Assembly: GCA_905221605.1 (NCBI GenBank)
Contig: CAJNDS010002198.1
Coordinates: 149,001-213,000, forward strand
Source of the DNA: Symbiodinium natans
Taxonomy: Eukaryota; Sar; Dinophyceae; Suessiales; Symbiodiniaceae
Direction: 5' to 3'
Length of the DNA stretch: 64,000 nt
A program made the position numbers and the translations under genes. This document shows positions 10,312 to 20,360 of the stretch, one piece after another; position 1 is the first letter of the stretch, and every line of letters begins with the position of its first letter. Under the pieces are notes generated by a model, which saw nothing but the letters and a program-made list of their open reading frames with translations, was not told the origin of the DNA and made no database searches.

Positions 10312-11872
10312 GTTAGATAGTTTAGATAGTTTAGATAGTTCAGGGGCTTCCTGAACTATCCAAACTATCTAAACTATCTAACCTCTGGCTGGGGACGACC
10401 CAGAGGGAATTGAAACTTTCTAAACTATCTAAACTATATCTAAACTATCTAAACTATCTAACATCCTTTTTCCCCAAAATCGAGGTTAGATAGTTTAGAT
10501 AGTTTAGGGGCTCGTCTAAACTATCTAAACTATCTAAACTATCTAAACTATCTAACCTCCTTTTTTCCCAAAATCGAGGTTAGATAGTTTAGATAGTTTA
10601 GATAGTTTAGAAAGTTTCAAACCTCCTGGGGGCCTCCCCGGAAAGAGGTTAGATAGTTTAGATAGTTTAGATAGTTCAGGGGCTTCCCGAACTATCTAAA
10701 CTATCTAAACTATCTAACCTCTGGCTGGGGCCGACCCAGAGGGAATTAAAACTTTCTAAACTATCTAAACTATCTAAACTATCTAAACTATCTAACCTCC
10801 TTTTTTCCCAAAATCGAGGTTAGATAGTTTAGATAGTTTAGGGGCTCGTCTAAACTATCTAAACTATCTAAACTATCTAAACTATCTAACCTCCTTTTTT
10901 CCCAAAATCGAGGTTAGATAGTTTAGATAGTTTAGATAGTTTAGATAGTTTAGATAGTTTAGAAAGTTTCAAACCTCCTGGGGGCCTCCCCGGAAAGAGG
11001 TTAGATAGTTTAGATAGTTTAGATAGTTCAGGGGCTTCCTGAACTATCTAAACTATCTAAACTATCTAAACTATCTAACCTCTGGCTGGGGACGACCCAG
11101 GAGGTTTGAAACTTTCTAAACTATCTAAACTATCTAAACTATCTAACTATCTAACCTCTGTTTCTCCCAAAATCGAGGTTAGATAGTTTAGATAGTTTAG
11201 GGGCTCGTCTAAACTATCTAAACTACTAAACTATCTAAACTATCTAAACTATCTAACCTCCTTTTCTCCCAAAATCGAGGTTAGATAGTTTAGATAGTTT
11301 AGAGAGTTTAGAAAGTTTCAAACCTCCTGGGGGCCTCCCCGGAAAGAGGTTAGATAGTTTAGATAGTTTAGATAGTTCAGGGGCTTCCTGAACTATCTAA
11401 ACTATCTAAACTATCTAACCTCTGGCTGGGGACGACCCAGAGGGAATTGAAACTTTCTAAACTATCTAAACTATCTAAACTATCTAACCTCCTTTTTTTC
11501 ACAAGATCGAGGTTAGATAGTTTAGATAGTTTAGGGGCTCGTCTAAACTATCTAAACTATCTAAACTATCTAAACTATCTAACCTCCTTTTTTCCCAAAA
11601 TCGAGGTTAGATAGTTTAGATAGTTTAGATAGTTTAGATAGTTTAGATAGTTTAGAAAGTTTCAAACCTCCTGGGGGCCTCCCCGGAAAGAGGTTAGATA
11701 GTTTAGATAGTTTAGATAGTTCAGGGGCTTCCCGAACTATCCAAACTATCTAAACTATCTAACCTTTGTTTTTCCCAAAATCGAGGTTAGATAGTTTAGA
11801 TAGTTTAGGGGCTCGTCTAAACTATCTCAACTATCTAAACTATTTAAACTATCTAAACTATTTAACCTCTTT
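10312..11872. repeat. palindromic 9-bp satellite with ~345-bp higher-order unit
   Basis: Runs of TTTAGATAG alternate with runs of the complement CTATCTAAA, separated by short fixed spacers: AGGGGCTTCCTGAA, CTCTGGCTGGGGACGACCCA, CTTTTTTCCCAAAATCGAGG, GGGGCTCGTC, and CTCCTGGGGGCCT. Each pair of opposite runs is a potential hairpin with 25-40 bp arms. The full spacer cycle restarts at about 10311, 10649, 10999, 11349 and 11693, a period of 338-350 bp. Confidence 0.95.
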
Positions 11873-11894
11873 CCTCAAGAAAGGAAAGTAATCA

Positions 11895-11919
11895 CATAGT
11901 ACCTAAAGGTCCCTCTTAC

Positions 11920-11952
<33 letters not shown>

Positions 11953-11996
11953 TTAGGTGCAGTAATATAATCGGGATCCAAAAAGGGACCATCATC
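11895..11996. mobile_element. MITE-like element (GGTCCCT ends) carrying a TA microsatellite
   Basis: Left end AAAGGTCCCTC, right end AAAGGGACCATCAT, with a (TA)n tract between (about 11918-11953). The right terminus matches the element at 46110-46187. Confidence 0.5.
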
Positions 11997-12236
11997 TTGA
12001 CAACCGCCCATAGGGCTTAGGGTTTAGGATGAGGGTGTAGGGTGCAGGGTCGGGGTTCCAAACTCAGTACCCCCGTTTGGGGTTGAGATGTCGCCCTATC
12101 ATAAAAAGGTCCACGTATGGGGACCTATCTCACCCTGCTATGGGCTATAGAACAGCGCCACTTCGTGTTTTTTCGTGTAGAAGCACTAAAACTGGCGAGG
12201 GGATCGCTTTGAAGTGTGGCATGGAGGTAGCGGCTT

Positions 12237-12289
12237 TTAGCTAGGCTTGCCCTTGAAACCCTCTGGCAAAGCTTTCCTAGACACATCCA
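12237..12289 (-). CDS. possible terminal exon
   Basis: On the minus strand a strong acceptor (ATCTTATTTCAG, AG at 12291-12290) is followed by a frame reading DVSRKALPEGFKGKPS and then TAA at 12237-12239. A GTAAGC donor lies about 40 nt upstream, so the intron would be very short. Alternatively, the region is one longer open frame (12125-12388). If real, this could close the LRR-rich gene whose islands lie at higher coordinates. No family is recognised. Confidence 0.25.
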
Positions 12290-12509
12290 CTGAAATAAGA
12301 TGCAGAATTGTCCAAACAGCCTGCTTACCCAGTAATGGTTTCCTCCAGACTGGAATAAATACAGCCGCCAAACCCCCTTTGGCCCCAAAAAACGCTAAAG
12401 CACCAAGACCCCTCCCCTAACCCCCAAGGCCCCTAAACCCCTACAGCCCCTAAAACCCCTAGGCCCTAACCCAAAACCCCAAACCCCAAACCCTGAACCC
12501 TGAACCCGA

Positions 12510-12570
12510 AGCCCGACGTCCTCGTCAGCCTCGGACGGAACGGGTTATCCAGCAGCTTCAAGACTCCTCA
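12510..12570 (-). CDS. LRR-like fragment
   Basis: The minus strand reads VLKLLDNPFRPRLTRT, resembling the L..L.L..NPF end of a leucine-rich repeat. It lies between a CCCTAAA run on the left and TTTAGGG words on the right, the usual exon setting here. Borders are uncertain and the match is short. Confidence 0.28.
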
Positions 12571-13148
12571 CTGGGGTGGGTTTGGGGTCCCTATAGGGTT
12601 TAGGGTTTAGGGTTTGGGGTTTGGGGAGGATTATGTTGGGGATTCAGGGTAATAAATATGAAAAAATAGTTGAAACCTAATTACCCCTGCTCAGAGGCGC
12701 CACTGCGTCTTAGCCACGCGAGCTTTTTTGACCAAGATTCATTGACTCATGGGTAGTTGTAAGGCAGAACTGCGCGTTTAGGGTTCAGGGTTTAGGGTTA
12801 GACGCACCAAACAAGGGCTGTAGGCAATTGTACCTGCAGTTTGGGGATTCTGAAACTCCAACTCACACTGCCCATGAGCTTCCAAGTAGGTCTTTGGGGC
12901 TCGGATTTGGGGCTTAGGCTTTAGGGTTTCGAGTGCGTAGGAGCCAGTTGTAGCTGTAATTGCCCTTCGCATGACCGCTCGTGCTGCGGGGCGCTAAGGG
13001 GGTAGGGGTTGCGGATGCAGCCCTTAAGCTGGGCCTGCTAGGTTTCACAGTCTAACAGACGAATGAAACGGGCCATATATAGGTACTAAACCCTACTTCC
13101 TAAACCCTAAACCCTAAACCCTAAACCCAAAACCGCTCAGCTCTTCAG

Positions 13149-13278
13149 GAGACCAGGGCCGTGCCCCCCAGAACCGAAGAAGCTCGCTGACTCCCAAGGC
13201 CAAGGGTCGGAGCTTTGCCAAGCCGTCGAAAGCCGTGCTGGGCAGCGTCTCCAACCTGCTCTTTGCGCTTCTACAGGG
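13149..13278 (+). CDS. exon-like island, basic Ser/Arg-rich
   Basis: The plus strand shows acceptor CTCTTCAG ending at 13148, then an open frame reading GDQGRAPQNRRSSLTPKAKG and on to VSNLLFALLQ. It is flanked by CCCTAAA on the left. No domain is recognised; the basic low-complexity start and hydrophobic end do not define a function. Confidence 0.25.
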
Positions 13279-13429
13279 ATTAGGGTTGACGGCGAAGGGT
13301 TCAGATTTTGGGGGTTCCCATGGTGCCCTAATCCCCTAAACGCCCTAACCCTAAACGCCCTAACCCTAAACGCCCTAAACCCTAAACCCTAAACCCTAAA
13401 CCCTAAACCCCAAAACAAAGAAAAACTAT

Positions 13430-13790
13430 ATCACTGAAGTCCCAGGACCTTGGGCCCCGAAGCCAAGCCAAGGCCATGATCGCTTGGGAGTTGATTTGAA
13501 GTCTGGCGCCATGGGCACCTTTTGGGGACCCCTCTCCTAGAAGAACTGCATGTACAATACGCTCAAAGGGGGCACCCAAAGGGACCCCAAGAAAAAGATG
13601 AGTTTGGGAAGCTACTGTCCGCTACTGGCAAGAAGGGGTAGTGTCGTCAGGGGCTCAATGCACAAGGCAAAAACCGGCCTGATTTGCATCTAGAACTTCC
13701 GGAGTCGAACCCAAGAGAAGGGCCCACTGCAGGGCCAAGCTCAGTACAGATGTTCGGCCACGACCAAAAATCATGTCCGATCGGGGATCT
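13430..13790. other. no gene recognised
   Basis: 360 bp of mixed sequence without telomere-like words. No frame with both a motif and splice signals was found on either strand. Confidence 0.4.
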
Positions 13791-13900
13791 TGGCGTAAAC
13801 CCTCAACCCTAAACCCTGAACCCTAAACCCTGAACCCTAGAAACACCGAACCATGAGCCGGGGACCCCTCAATACGGGAGAAGATTCTTCACCCACCCTA

Positions 13901-14135
13901 AACCCGAACCTTAAACCCTAAACCCTAAACCCTAAACCCTAAACCCTAAACCCTAAACCCTAAACCCTAAACCCTAAAGCCTAAAGCCTAAACCCTAAAC
14001 CCTAAACCCTAAACCCTAAACCCTAAACCCTAAACCCTAAACCCTAAACCCTAAACCCTAAACCCTAAACCCTAAACCCTAAACCCAAACCCTAAACCCT
14101 AAAACCCTAAAACCCTAAACCCTAAACCCTAAACC

Positions 14136-14188
<53 letters not shown>

Positions 14189-14195
14189 ACCCTAC
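13901..14195 (-). repeat. CCCTAAA array with CCCTCAA tail
   Basis: About 40 near-perfect heptamers. The last nine (14130-14195) are all the variant CCCTCAA, showing local spread of one variant. The array abuts the LRR exon at 14196. Confidence 0.95.
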
Positions 14196-14274
14196 CCCAT
14201 GTGCCTGTTGTGGTGCAGCAGGAGCACCTGCAGATTCACCAGCCCATCCTCGGGTTTCGAAGAGGCGCCAAGCG
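14196..14274 (-). CDS. leucine-rich repeat exon
   Basis: The minus strand shows an acceptor (TTACCTCAG, AG at 14276-14275), then a 79-nt frame containing DGLVNLQVLLLHHNRHMG, then donor GG|GTAGGG at 14195. The pattern L..LQVLLL..N is a leucine-rich repeat, a solenoid unit for protein binding. The exon lies between a CCCTAAA array and TTTAGGG words. Partner exons of the same protein are probably among the islands up to 19.5 kb, but their joining cannot be proven by phase alone. Confidence 0.5.
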
Positions 14275-14714
14275 CTGAGGTAAGGGTCAAGGGGTTTAGT
14301 GCTTAGGGCTGAGCATTTTAGGATTTAGGGCTCAGTTTTGGGAACCCTAAACCCTAAACCCTGAACCCTAGACCCTAAAACCTAAACCCTAAACCCTGAA
14401 CCCTAAACCCTGAACCCTAAACCCTAAACCCTAAACCCTAAACCCAGACTTTAAGGTCCAGGGTTTGGCTGGGAGTGGGGGGTGAAACCCGCCCTAAGGC
14501 CTAAACCCCAAACCCAGATTTAAGATGCAGTTCGGGTTAGATGGTCTAGTATAAACCACGCATTGTTTCAAACACAACTATAATGATTTAGTCATACAAG
14601 AATATAGCAATAGAAAAACATCGCGTAAGACAACATAACGTGATAGAAAAACCATACGTATGACATAAGGGGGTTAGGGTTTAGGGTGTAGGGTTTATAT
14701 AGGGTTTAGGGCTT

Positions 14715-14778
14715 CCCAAATCCTCCGACACGAGTCGAACTGGTGCGGGTGGAGTTGGCTAAGGCGGTTCCCAGCCAC
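14715..14778 (-). CDS. leucine-rich repeat exon fragment
   Basis: After an AG at 14780-14779 the minus strand reads VAGNRLSQLHPHQFDSCRRI, matching the L.L.GNRL..L....F consensus of leucine-rich repeats. Its phase (0) fits the end of the exon at 15475-15589, but a direct join is not established. The left neighbour is TTTAGGG rather than the usual CCCTAAA, so the 3' border is uncertain. Confidence 0.38.
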
Positions 14779-14867
14779 CTCGCGCACAGAAGCGGTTTAG
14801 GGTGTAGGGTTTAGGGTGTAGGGTTTAGGGTTTAGGGTCTCTGCCGGTGGAGAGCAGCCAACGAATA

Positions 14868-15000
14868 GAGGGGTCGGAATAACTTCTGATAGTATTCCCT
14901 TAGGGTTTAGGGTCTAGGGTTTGGGGTTTAGGGTTTAGGGTTTATAAATCTACTATAATAATCCCCCCCAAGACCCTATTCTAATGATTCTGGCCCCTGT
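14868..15000. mobile_element. MITE-like element split by a telomeric array
   Basis: The left half (14868-14901, starting AGGGGTCGGAATAACTTCTG) and right half (14943-15000, ending TTCTGGCCCCT) align with the inverse of the element at 35134-35233. There the centre is only about 14 bp. Here it is replaced by about 42 bp of TTTAGGG-type repeats (14900-14943). Confidence 0.75.
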
Positions 15001-15474
15001 ATTACAACTGGACACTTGACAGGTCCAAGCCCGCCCCCGCCCCCCCAAATGTGCTTTTCATTGGCAGAAGCAAAATAAGCCTGCAACCTCCGGCACACCG
15101 AGCAAATTCGACTAACAACATCACATGCAACCCTGTGGGCGGCTAAAAAAGCTCTGCAACAATCCGATAGCCCCGTGTTCGCAATCTCGGGACTGAACAT
15201 TCCAAACACGGAAACACGGAAAATTTCTTGAGTTTACTCAGACACGTTCGGAGCAGGGTCAAACAGACAAGACTGCAACCGAACGTTCAAAACAGCGTAC
15301 GAAGCTTTATGGGCACGCTGAACAATAAGTCTCGCACGCAAGAGTGCCTTTGACTCTACGGGCTTCAGGATTTCGGGCTGAGGGTTCACCGGATGGCCCT
15401 GAACCCCAAACCCTAAACCCTAAGCCCCAAACCCCAAACCCCAAACCCGAAACCCCAAACCCTAAACCCTAAAC

Positions 15475-15589
15475 CCCTTCGGCTGCCTTCATCTTCTTGT
15501 ACTCCCGCTCTCCTGGGGAGTAGTGGTTGCCGGTGAGCCACAGTACCTTCAACTTCGTCAGGCCGTGGAAGACGTCGGCCTTATCATCT
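15475..15589 (-). CDS. leucine-rich repeat exon
   Basis: On the minus strand, acceptor CCCCATTTCAG (AG at 15591-15590) opens a 115-nt frame containing DVFHGLTKLKVLWLTGN and then HYSPGEREYKKMKAAEG. It ends at a GGG|GTTTAG donor at 15474. F.GL.KLKVLWL.GN is a clear leucine-rich repeat of the extracellular/variable type, and the charged tail may be a capping segment. The donor is formed by the first telomere repeat of the following intron. This is one of the surest coding islands in the window. Confidence 0.6.
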
Positions 15590-15616
15590 CTGAAATGGGG
15601 CAGCGGAGTATGACGC

Positions 15617-15890
15617 CCTAAACCCTAAACCCTAAACCCTAACCCTAAACCCTAAACCCTAAACCCTAAACCCCTAAACCCCTAAACCCCTAAACCCCTA
15701 AACCCCTAAACCCCTAAACCCCTAAACCCCTAAACCCCTAAACCCCTAAACCCCTAAACCCCTAAACCCCTAAACCCCTAAACCCCTAAACCCCTAAACC
15801 CTAAACCCTAAACGCTAAACCCTAAACCCTAAACCCTAAACTTAAACCCGAAACCCTAAACCCTAAACCCTGAACCTTGAACCCTAAACC
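15617..15890 (-). repeat. CCCTAAA array with (CCCCTAAA)n core
   Basis: Heptamers change to about 16 perfect octamers CCCCTAAA (15668-15800) and back to heptamers. It is followed by a decayed CCCTGAA/CCTTGAACTCTAAA tail to about 16050. Confidence 0.95.
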
Positions 15891-16345
15891 TATACCCCTT
15901 AAACTCTAAACCCTGAACCCTGAGCCCTAAACCCCTTGAACTCTAAACCCTGAACCCTGAGCCCTAAACCCCTTGAACTCTAAACCCTGAGCCCCGAGCC
16001 CTAACCCCTTGAACTCTAAACCCTGAACCGTGAATCCTAAACCCCTTGAACTCTAAATTGGACCCCTGAACCCACAGCTATACCGACTCAGAAGCACTCC
16101 CAGATCCTAAAATATCCAGACTCTGAGCGGTTTAGGGTTTAGGGTTTAGGGTTCAGGGTTTAGGGTTTAGGGGTTTAGGGAAACCCGGAATTCTGCCCCC
16201 TAAGCCTCCAAAACGCCACGGATGTTGAAGGCCATTTTGATGTATGGAGGGAAGGGGCCTTCGCACCTCTATGTAGGTTGGGCCCTCTTCAGATATTCAG
16301 GCCCCCCCATTCGACAAAACAAGAAAGCTATATCTGCTTGCGACT

Positions 16346-16446
16346 ACTTGGAGGATCAAGGGACTTAGCAAATGGCACTGAAGTAGGTTAATGAAGTAGG
16401 ATAACCGCCCCCCCCCCCTTTTGCTAAGTCCCCCGATCCTCCAAGT
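16346..16446. mobile_element. MITE-like element with 27-bp terminal inverted repeats
   Basis: ACTTGGAGGATCAAGGGACT at the left is matched, inverted, by a right end whose complement reads ACTTGGAGGATCGGGGGACT. The arms continue TAGCAAA on both sides. The interior is about 45 bp with a C-tract. No second copy was found here. Confidence 0.7.
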
Positions 16447-16654
16447 GTATTTCGTGGCACCGAAACACTGAACCCCAAACCTAAAAACCCTAACAACACT
16501 ACAGGGCCCAAACCCCAAAATCCCGAAACGCCTATCAACAAAAAGAACCTAAAACCCGAAAAACCCTAAACCCTAAACCCTAAACCCTAAACCCTAAACC
16601 CTAAACCCTAAACCCTAAACCCTAAACCCTAAACCCTAAACCCTAAACCCTAAC

Positions 16655-16744
16655 TAAAAGCGAGGGTTCCGAGGCCGCGGTGATCTGAGGCCACTGCTGG
16701 CAACTCCTGCAGCTCGTTGAACTCAAGGTTCCTTGGGCGGTGGG
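16655..16744 (-). CDS. leucine-rich repeat exon
   Basis: The minus-strand acceptor AACGCAG (AG at 16746-16745) is followed by a 90-nt frame reading RNLEFNELQELPAVASDHRG then LGTLAF. It ends at donor TTTTA|GTTAGG (GT at 16654-16653). L.L.FNELQELP....L..L is a leucine-rich repeat. CCCTAAA lies directly to the left. Confidence 0.5.
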
Positions 16745-17599
16745 CTGCGTTGAGGGCTGAACTCCCTCAACCCGTAAACCCTTCAACCCTAAACCCTGAG
16801 CAATTAACCCTAAGGGTTTAGGGCTTAGGGTTTAGGGTTTAGGGTTTAGGGTTTAGGGTCAATAAGCCCGAAACCTCAACCGAAGGTTTCGGGCTTTGGG
16901 TCTAGGATCTTGGGCCTGGTTTCGGGGCTTTGAAAGCGCAAGGTGGCCCGAAAACCCTGCAGCTCTAAACTCTAAACCCTAAACCCTAGACTACCCTAAA
17001 CCCTAAACCCTAGACCCTAAACCCTAAACCCTAAACCCTAAACCTAAACCCTAAACCCTAAACCCTAAACCCTAAACTGCCCTAAACCCTAACCCCTGCT
17101 CACGGACCCTTCTACGGAGCCATGGAGCTCTAGGAGGGAGGCTCTTTTGGGGGCTAGGTCTTAGGGTTTAGGGTTTAGGGTTTAGGGTTTAGGGTTTAGG
17201 GTTTAGGTTTTATAGCAAAAACTCAACTTAGAAACCCTCGAGCCCAGAAAGCCCCAAAGCCAAAAAAACCAAGAATAAACCAAGATCCACGGCAAAAAAG
17301 GGGGTTTAGGGGTTTAGTTTAGGGCTTTGGGGTTAGGAATTCGGGGTTTATGGCAGTTGCGCCGGATGCTTACCGTGGCGGGAGCTGGAATTCGACAGGG
17401 GCGGGGGTAATACTCTAGGACCCCATGACAAGCCCATGGAGCCTGAAACCCGAAACCCTCAACGCTAACGCCTAAACCCCAAACCCTCACCCCTGAACCC
17501 TGAACCCTAAAACCTTTAAAACCTAAACCCTAAACCCCAAACCCTAAGCTTCAGACCCTACAGCCATCAGCCCTCCCCCGACCCTTCGAACTGCTATCA

Positions 17600-17647
17600 G
17601 GGCCCAAGGCGCAACACGCGGAGCGACGGCAGGTGCTCAAAAGCCTG
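17600..17647 (-). CDS. leucine-rich repeat exon
   Basis: The minus strand reads QAFEHLPSLRVLRLG after acceptor GAAACCAG (AG at 17649-17648). AF..LPSLRVLRL is a typical leucine-rich repeat core. TGA-TAG follow in frame soon after, and no clear GT donor precedes them, so the 3' border or the gene's integrity is open. The island lies between CCCTAAA and TTTAGGG words. Confidence 0.42.
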
Positions 17648-17862
17648 CTGGTTTCGGGTTTAGGGTCTGGGGTTTAGGGTTTCAAGTTTAGGGTTTAGGG
17701 TGTTTCACAGGGGTTTTGCACCTTTTTCCAGCACAGTGCGGGGGAGTTGGGGGGGTTGGGGACGCTCCTCCCAAAACATCCAAGAGCCCCACAACAAAAA
17801 ACACTCCTACGACTTTAGGGTTTAGAGACTCGGGGAGTGCCCCTCTGTGGATAGGTTCTATA

Positions 17863-17951
17863 CTCCCCTTCGAACCTTGATAAAAAAAAACACATACATA
17901 TCCTCTTGGGTTGTATTTTGACAAAAATAGAAAATAATTTCCAAGGGGGAT
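17863..17951. mobile_element. MITE-like family (CCCCTT...AAGGGG), copy 1
   Basis: It begins CTCCCCTTCGAACCTTGATA and ends TTTCCAAGGGGGAT. It is homologous to 39486-39574 over the full length, including ATCCTCTTG.GT and ACAAAAATA. Confidence 0.65.
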
Positions 17952-18045
17952 TGTGGGGTTTGGGGAGACCCGAACTCAAGCCCACACATGCAGGTTGGGA
18001 GTTTTAGGGTGCGCGGTTCAGGGGTTTAGGGTTTAGCTTTGGGGC

Positions 18046-18228
18046 TTAGGTACCTCGGGTTGCGGGAGGGTTCAGTGCTGTTGGGGAGGTGAGGAAGCGG
18101 GCGCATGCATTAAAGGCTTCTCCAAAAGAGCGAGACAACCACAAACTGCGGACCGCTTGAGCCCTGAAGCTCCAAGCCTTGTGGGCAACTCTGCTGAGGT
18201 TCGTGGGTAATTGTGGGTAGGGGTGCAT
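18046..18228 (-). CDS. exon-like island, unknown
   Basis: An open minus frame of about 60 codons with LPTNLSRVAHKAWSFRAQAV then RSLWLSRSFGEAFNACARFL. The first part vaguely recalls the end of an F-box and the second an LRR-type strand (SLWLS). It may be an N-terminal exon of the LRR islands below it. The flanking words are TTTAGGG on the left, not the usual exon setting. Confidence 0.28.
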   Translation of the reverse strand: MHPYPQLPTNLSRVAHKAWSFRAQAVRSLWLSRSFGEAFNACARFLTSPTALNPPATRGT

Positions 18229-18247
18229 GTAGGGGGGCTATACTACT

Positions 18248-18350
18248 AGGTCGGCTTTGTAGAACCTCCATAAACTATTCCTACATTGTCCTACATATGA
18301 TCTCTCTGAAACCGGGTAAGGGAAATACAAACGATCCCAAGTCTACCCAG
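18248..18350. mobile_element. diverged copy of the CTAGG..GGCCCTT element
   Basis: It shares CTCTGAAACC, a GTAAGGGAAATACA-type block and CCAAG..CTACCCAG with 23144-23254. Confidence 0.45.
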
Positions 18351-18599
18351 TACAGTTCCAATCAGCTGTAATCCCCTCCCCCTAATATTAAACCCCCCCC
18401 CCACCCCCCAATATTAAATACCCCCCCCCCATCTACTTTCATTAAATACCCCCATACACTATAACATAACTATGATGGGGGGTATCCAATATTAGGGGGG
18501 GTAGGGAAGGGAAACCCTAAACCCTAAACCCTAAACCCTAAACCCTAAACCCTAAACCCTAAACCCTAAACCCTAAACCCGAATTAACCTGATTTTTAC

Positions 18600-18668
18600 C
18601 AACCCTGTCCGTGAAGATCCCGCGCAAGCCTTTGCCGGAAGGGAGCCGAGGCGGCTTCCGGACAAGTC
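18600..18668 (-). CDS. leucine-rich repeat exon, 23 codons
   Basis: The minus-strand acceptor TTTGCGAG (AG at 18670-18669) and donor GGGTTG|GTAAAA (GT at 18599-18598) enclose exactly 69 nt, phase 0 to 0. They encode DLSGSRLGSLPAKACAGSSR. L.L.GSRLGSLPA is the LRR consensus, and 23 codons is one repeat unit. CCCTAAA lies left and TTTAGGG right. Confidence 0.45.
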
Positions 18669-19406
18669 CTCGCAAAGTCGTAGGGGGTTTAAGGTTTAGG
18701 GTTTAGGGTTTGGGGTTTGGGGTTTAGGGTGTAGGGTTTAGGGTTTAGGGTTTAGGGTTTTCAGCAACTTCGGATACACGCTGGCGCTGTGAGCGGACAG
18801 GTCTCTAGGGTGCGCAACAAGCCGGGCGTCGCGGATTCGGAGATTCCATCAGGTCTTGAAGAGGTCTCTCTTCCCCAAAGCAGAAGCAGCCCTCAACCTT
18901 AAACCCTAAGCCCTAAACCCTAAACCCTAAACCCTAAACCCTAAACCCTAAACCCTAAACCCAAACCCCAAACCCAAACCCTAAACCCTAAACCCTAAAC
19001 CCTAAAGTGCAGTTATGCGCCCGGACCTGTTCTTGCGGTGGTCGAGAAGAAGGAGGCACAAGCTGCTTTCGGACGAGAGGGGGTGACCAGCACAAGGCCG
19101 GCGTGACGTGAAATGTCCTATAAAGCGGCTCGACAGCCCTAAACCCTAAACCCTAGACCCTAAACCCTAAACCCTAAACCCTAAACCCTAAACCCTAAAT
19201 TAGGATTCAGGCAAGGCAGCTGCGCACGCAGCCCCGGTGCGTCAAACAGCGAAACCGCCGTCCACGCGGACACATGGCTCTGGCAAACTCCTTTCCCCAT
19301 ACCCAGAACCCTACCCTGAACCCAAATCGACCTTGCAACAGACCCTAAACCCTACACCCTAAATACTCAACCCTAAACCCTAAACCCTAAACCCTAAACC
19401 CCAAAC

Positions 19407-19473
19407 CCCTGTGAGCACTTGAGGCGGTCCAGTCTCCGCAATGATGCCGGGAGCGTGGCCAGCCCCGCCTTCG
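19407..19473 (-). CDS. LRR-like exon
   Basis: The minus-strand AG at 19475-19474 opens a 67-nt frame reading KAGLATLPASLRRLDRLKCS, ending at a GG|GTTTGG donor. L..LP.SL..L..L fits the short LRR type. CCCTAAA lies left and GGGGTTTA right. Confidence 0.32.
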
Positions 19474-19499
19474 CTTAGGCTGCGGGGGTCGGGTTCTTA

Positions 19500-19800
19500 G
19501 GGGTTTCTGGGGCTTAGGGCGCTTAGGGGTTTAGGGTTTTAGGGGTTTAGGGGTCGGGTTCTTCGGGATTTCTAGGGCTTAGGGTCTTTAGGGTTTCTGG
19601 GGTTTAGGGGTTTAGGGCTTAGGGTTTCTGGCGTTTAGGGGTTTAGGGGTTTAGGGGTTTAGGGGTTTGGGGGTTTAGGGGTTTAGGGGTTTAGGGGTTT
19701 AGGGGTTTAGGGGTTTAGGGGTTTAGGGGTTTAGGGGTTTTGGGGTTTTGGGGTTTTGGGGTTTAGGGGGTTTAGGGGTTTAGGGGTTTCGGGCCTCGGG
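19500..19800 (+). repeat. (GGGGTTTA)n array
   Basis: The octamer form GGGGTTTA dominates (19630-19790) among degenerate TTTAGGG/GGGGTTCT words. Confidence 0.95.
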
Positions 19801-19856
19801 CTAAGGGATTAGGCACACAGAAGTGCACCACAACCACTGCCGCCGACTTTGCTGCT

Positions 19857-20048
19857 TCACCTCTGACGCAAGAATGCCCAGCTGTCGTTGTTCCTCCACA
19901 ATGTGCGTACAAGGACCATCGTCCGACGCTTCCTGCCCGTGACTCTGTCTGCTTCATCCCTAAACGTAGTCCACGGCATCGGAAAGATGCCTTTCACACG
20001 AACGCGCAGAGCCTGATCCTGGGCCTCATCACATCTGAAACAAGCCAT
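19857..20048 (-). CDS. possible first exon, unknown
   Basis: An open minus frame from ATG at 20046-20048 (MACFRCDEAQDQALRVRVKG) for 63 codons to a CAGAG|GTGAAG-like donor area near 19855. Composition is mixed and protein-like, without telomere words. No domain is recognised. Confidence 0.3.
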   Translation of the reverse strand: MACFRCDEAQDQALRVRVKGIFPMPWTTFRDEADRVTGRKRRTMVLVRTLWRNNDSWAFLRQR

Positions 20049-20059
20049 GGCTCTACTTT

Positions 20060-20360
20060 GATACTGCTGGCACCCTGCCCACCCTCTGCCCCCAAAATGA
20101 GGCTGAGCGCAGGCCGGTTGTGGGATATGGAGGTTTCCGAAATTAGGGGTACCTTACTGGGGACCTCATTCTGAGGGAACCCATATGTGTGTTATGTTGG
20201 TCAGGTGGTGAGGGTAGTATACGATTCTGCAGTTTTTGTGAGGAGAAGATGCTCAGTACCAGATGCGCTGTTGACGGTGTTGCAGTGGTCGACATGGTTG
20301 AGGTTTAGTGGCTTTTTGGGGGGCGGGTCCTAGCCTTACCGGGATTTTTAGGGTATATAC
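20060..20360. other. no gene recognised
   Basis: Unique sequence without open frames of note. Words such as GGGGTACCTTACTGGGGACC suggest decayed inverted-repeat elements. Confidence 0.35.

Noticed and set aside
13901-14195. Telomerase RNA template region
   Set aside because: A template holds about 1.5 repeats within a structured RNA; long arrays here offer no such context.
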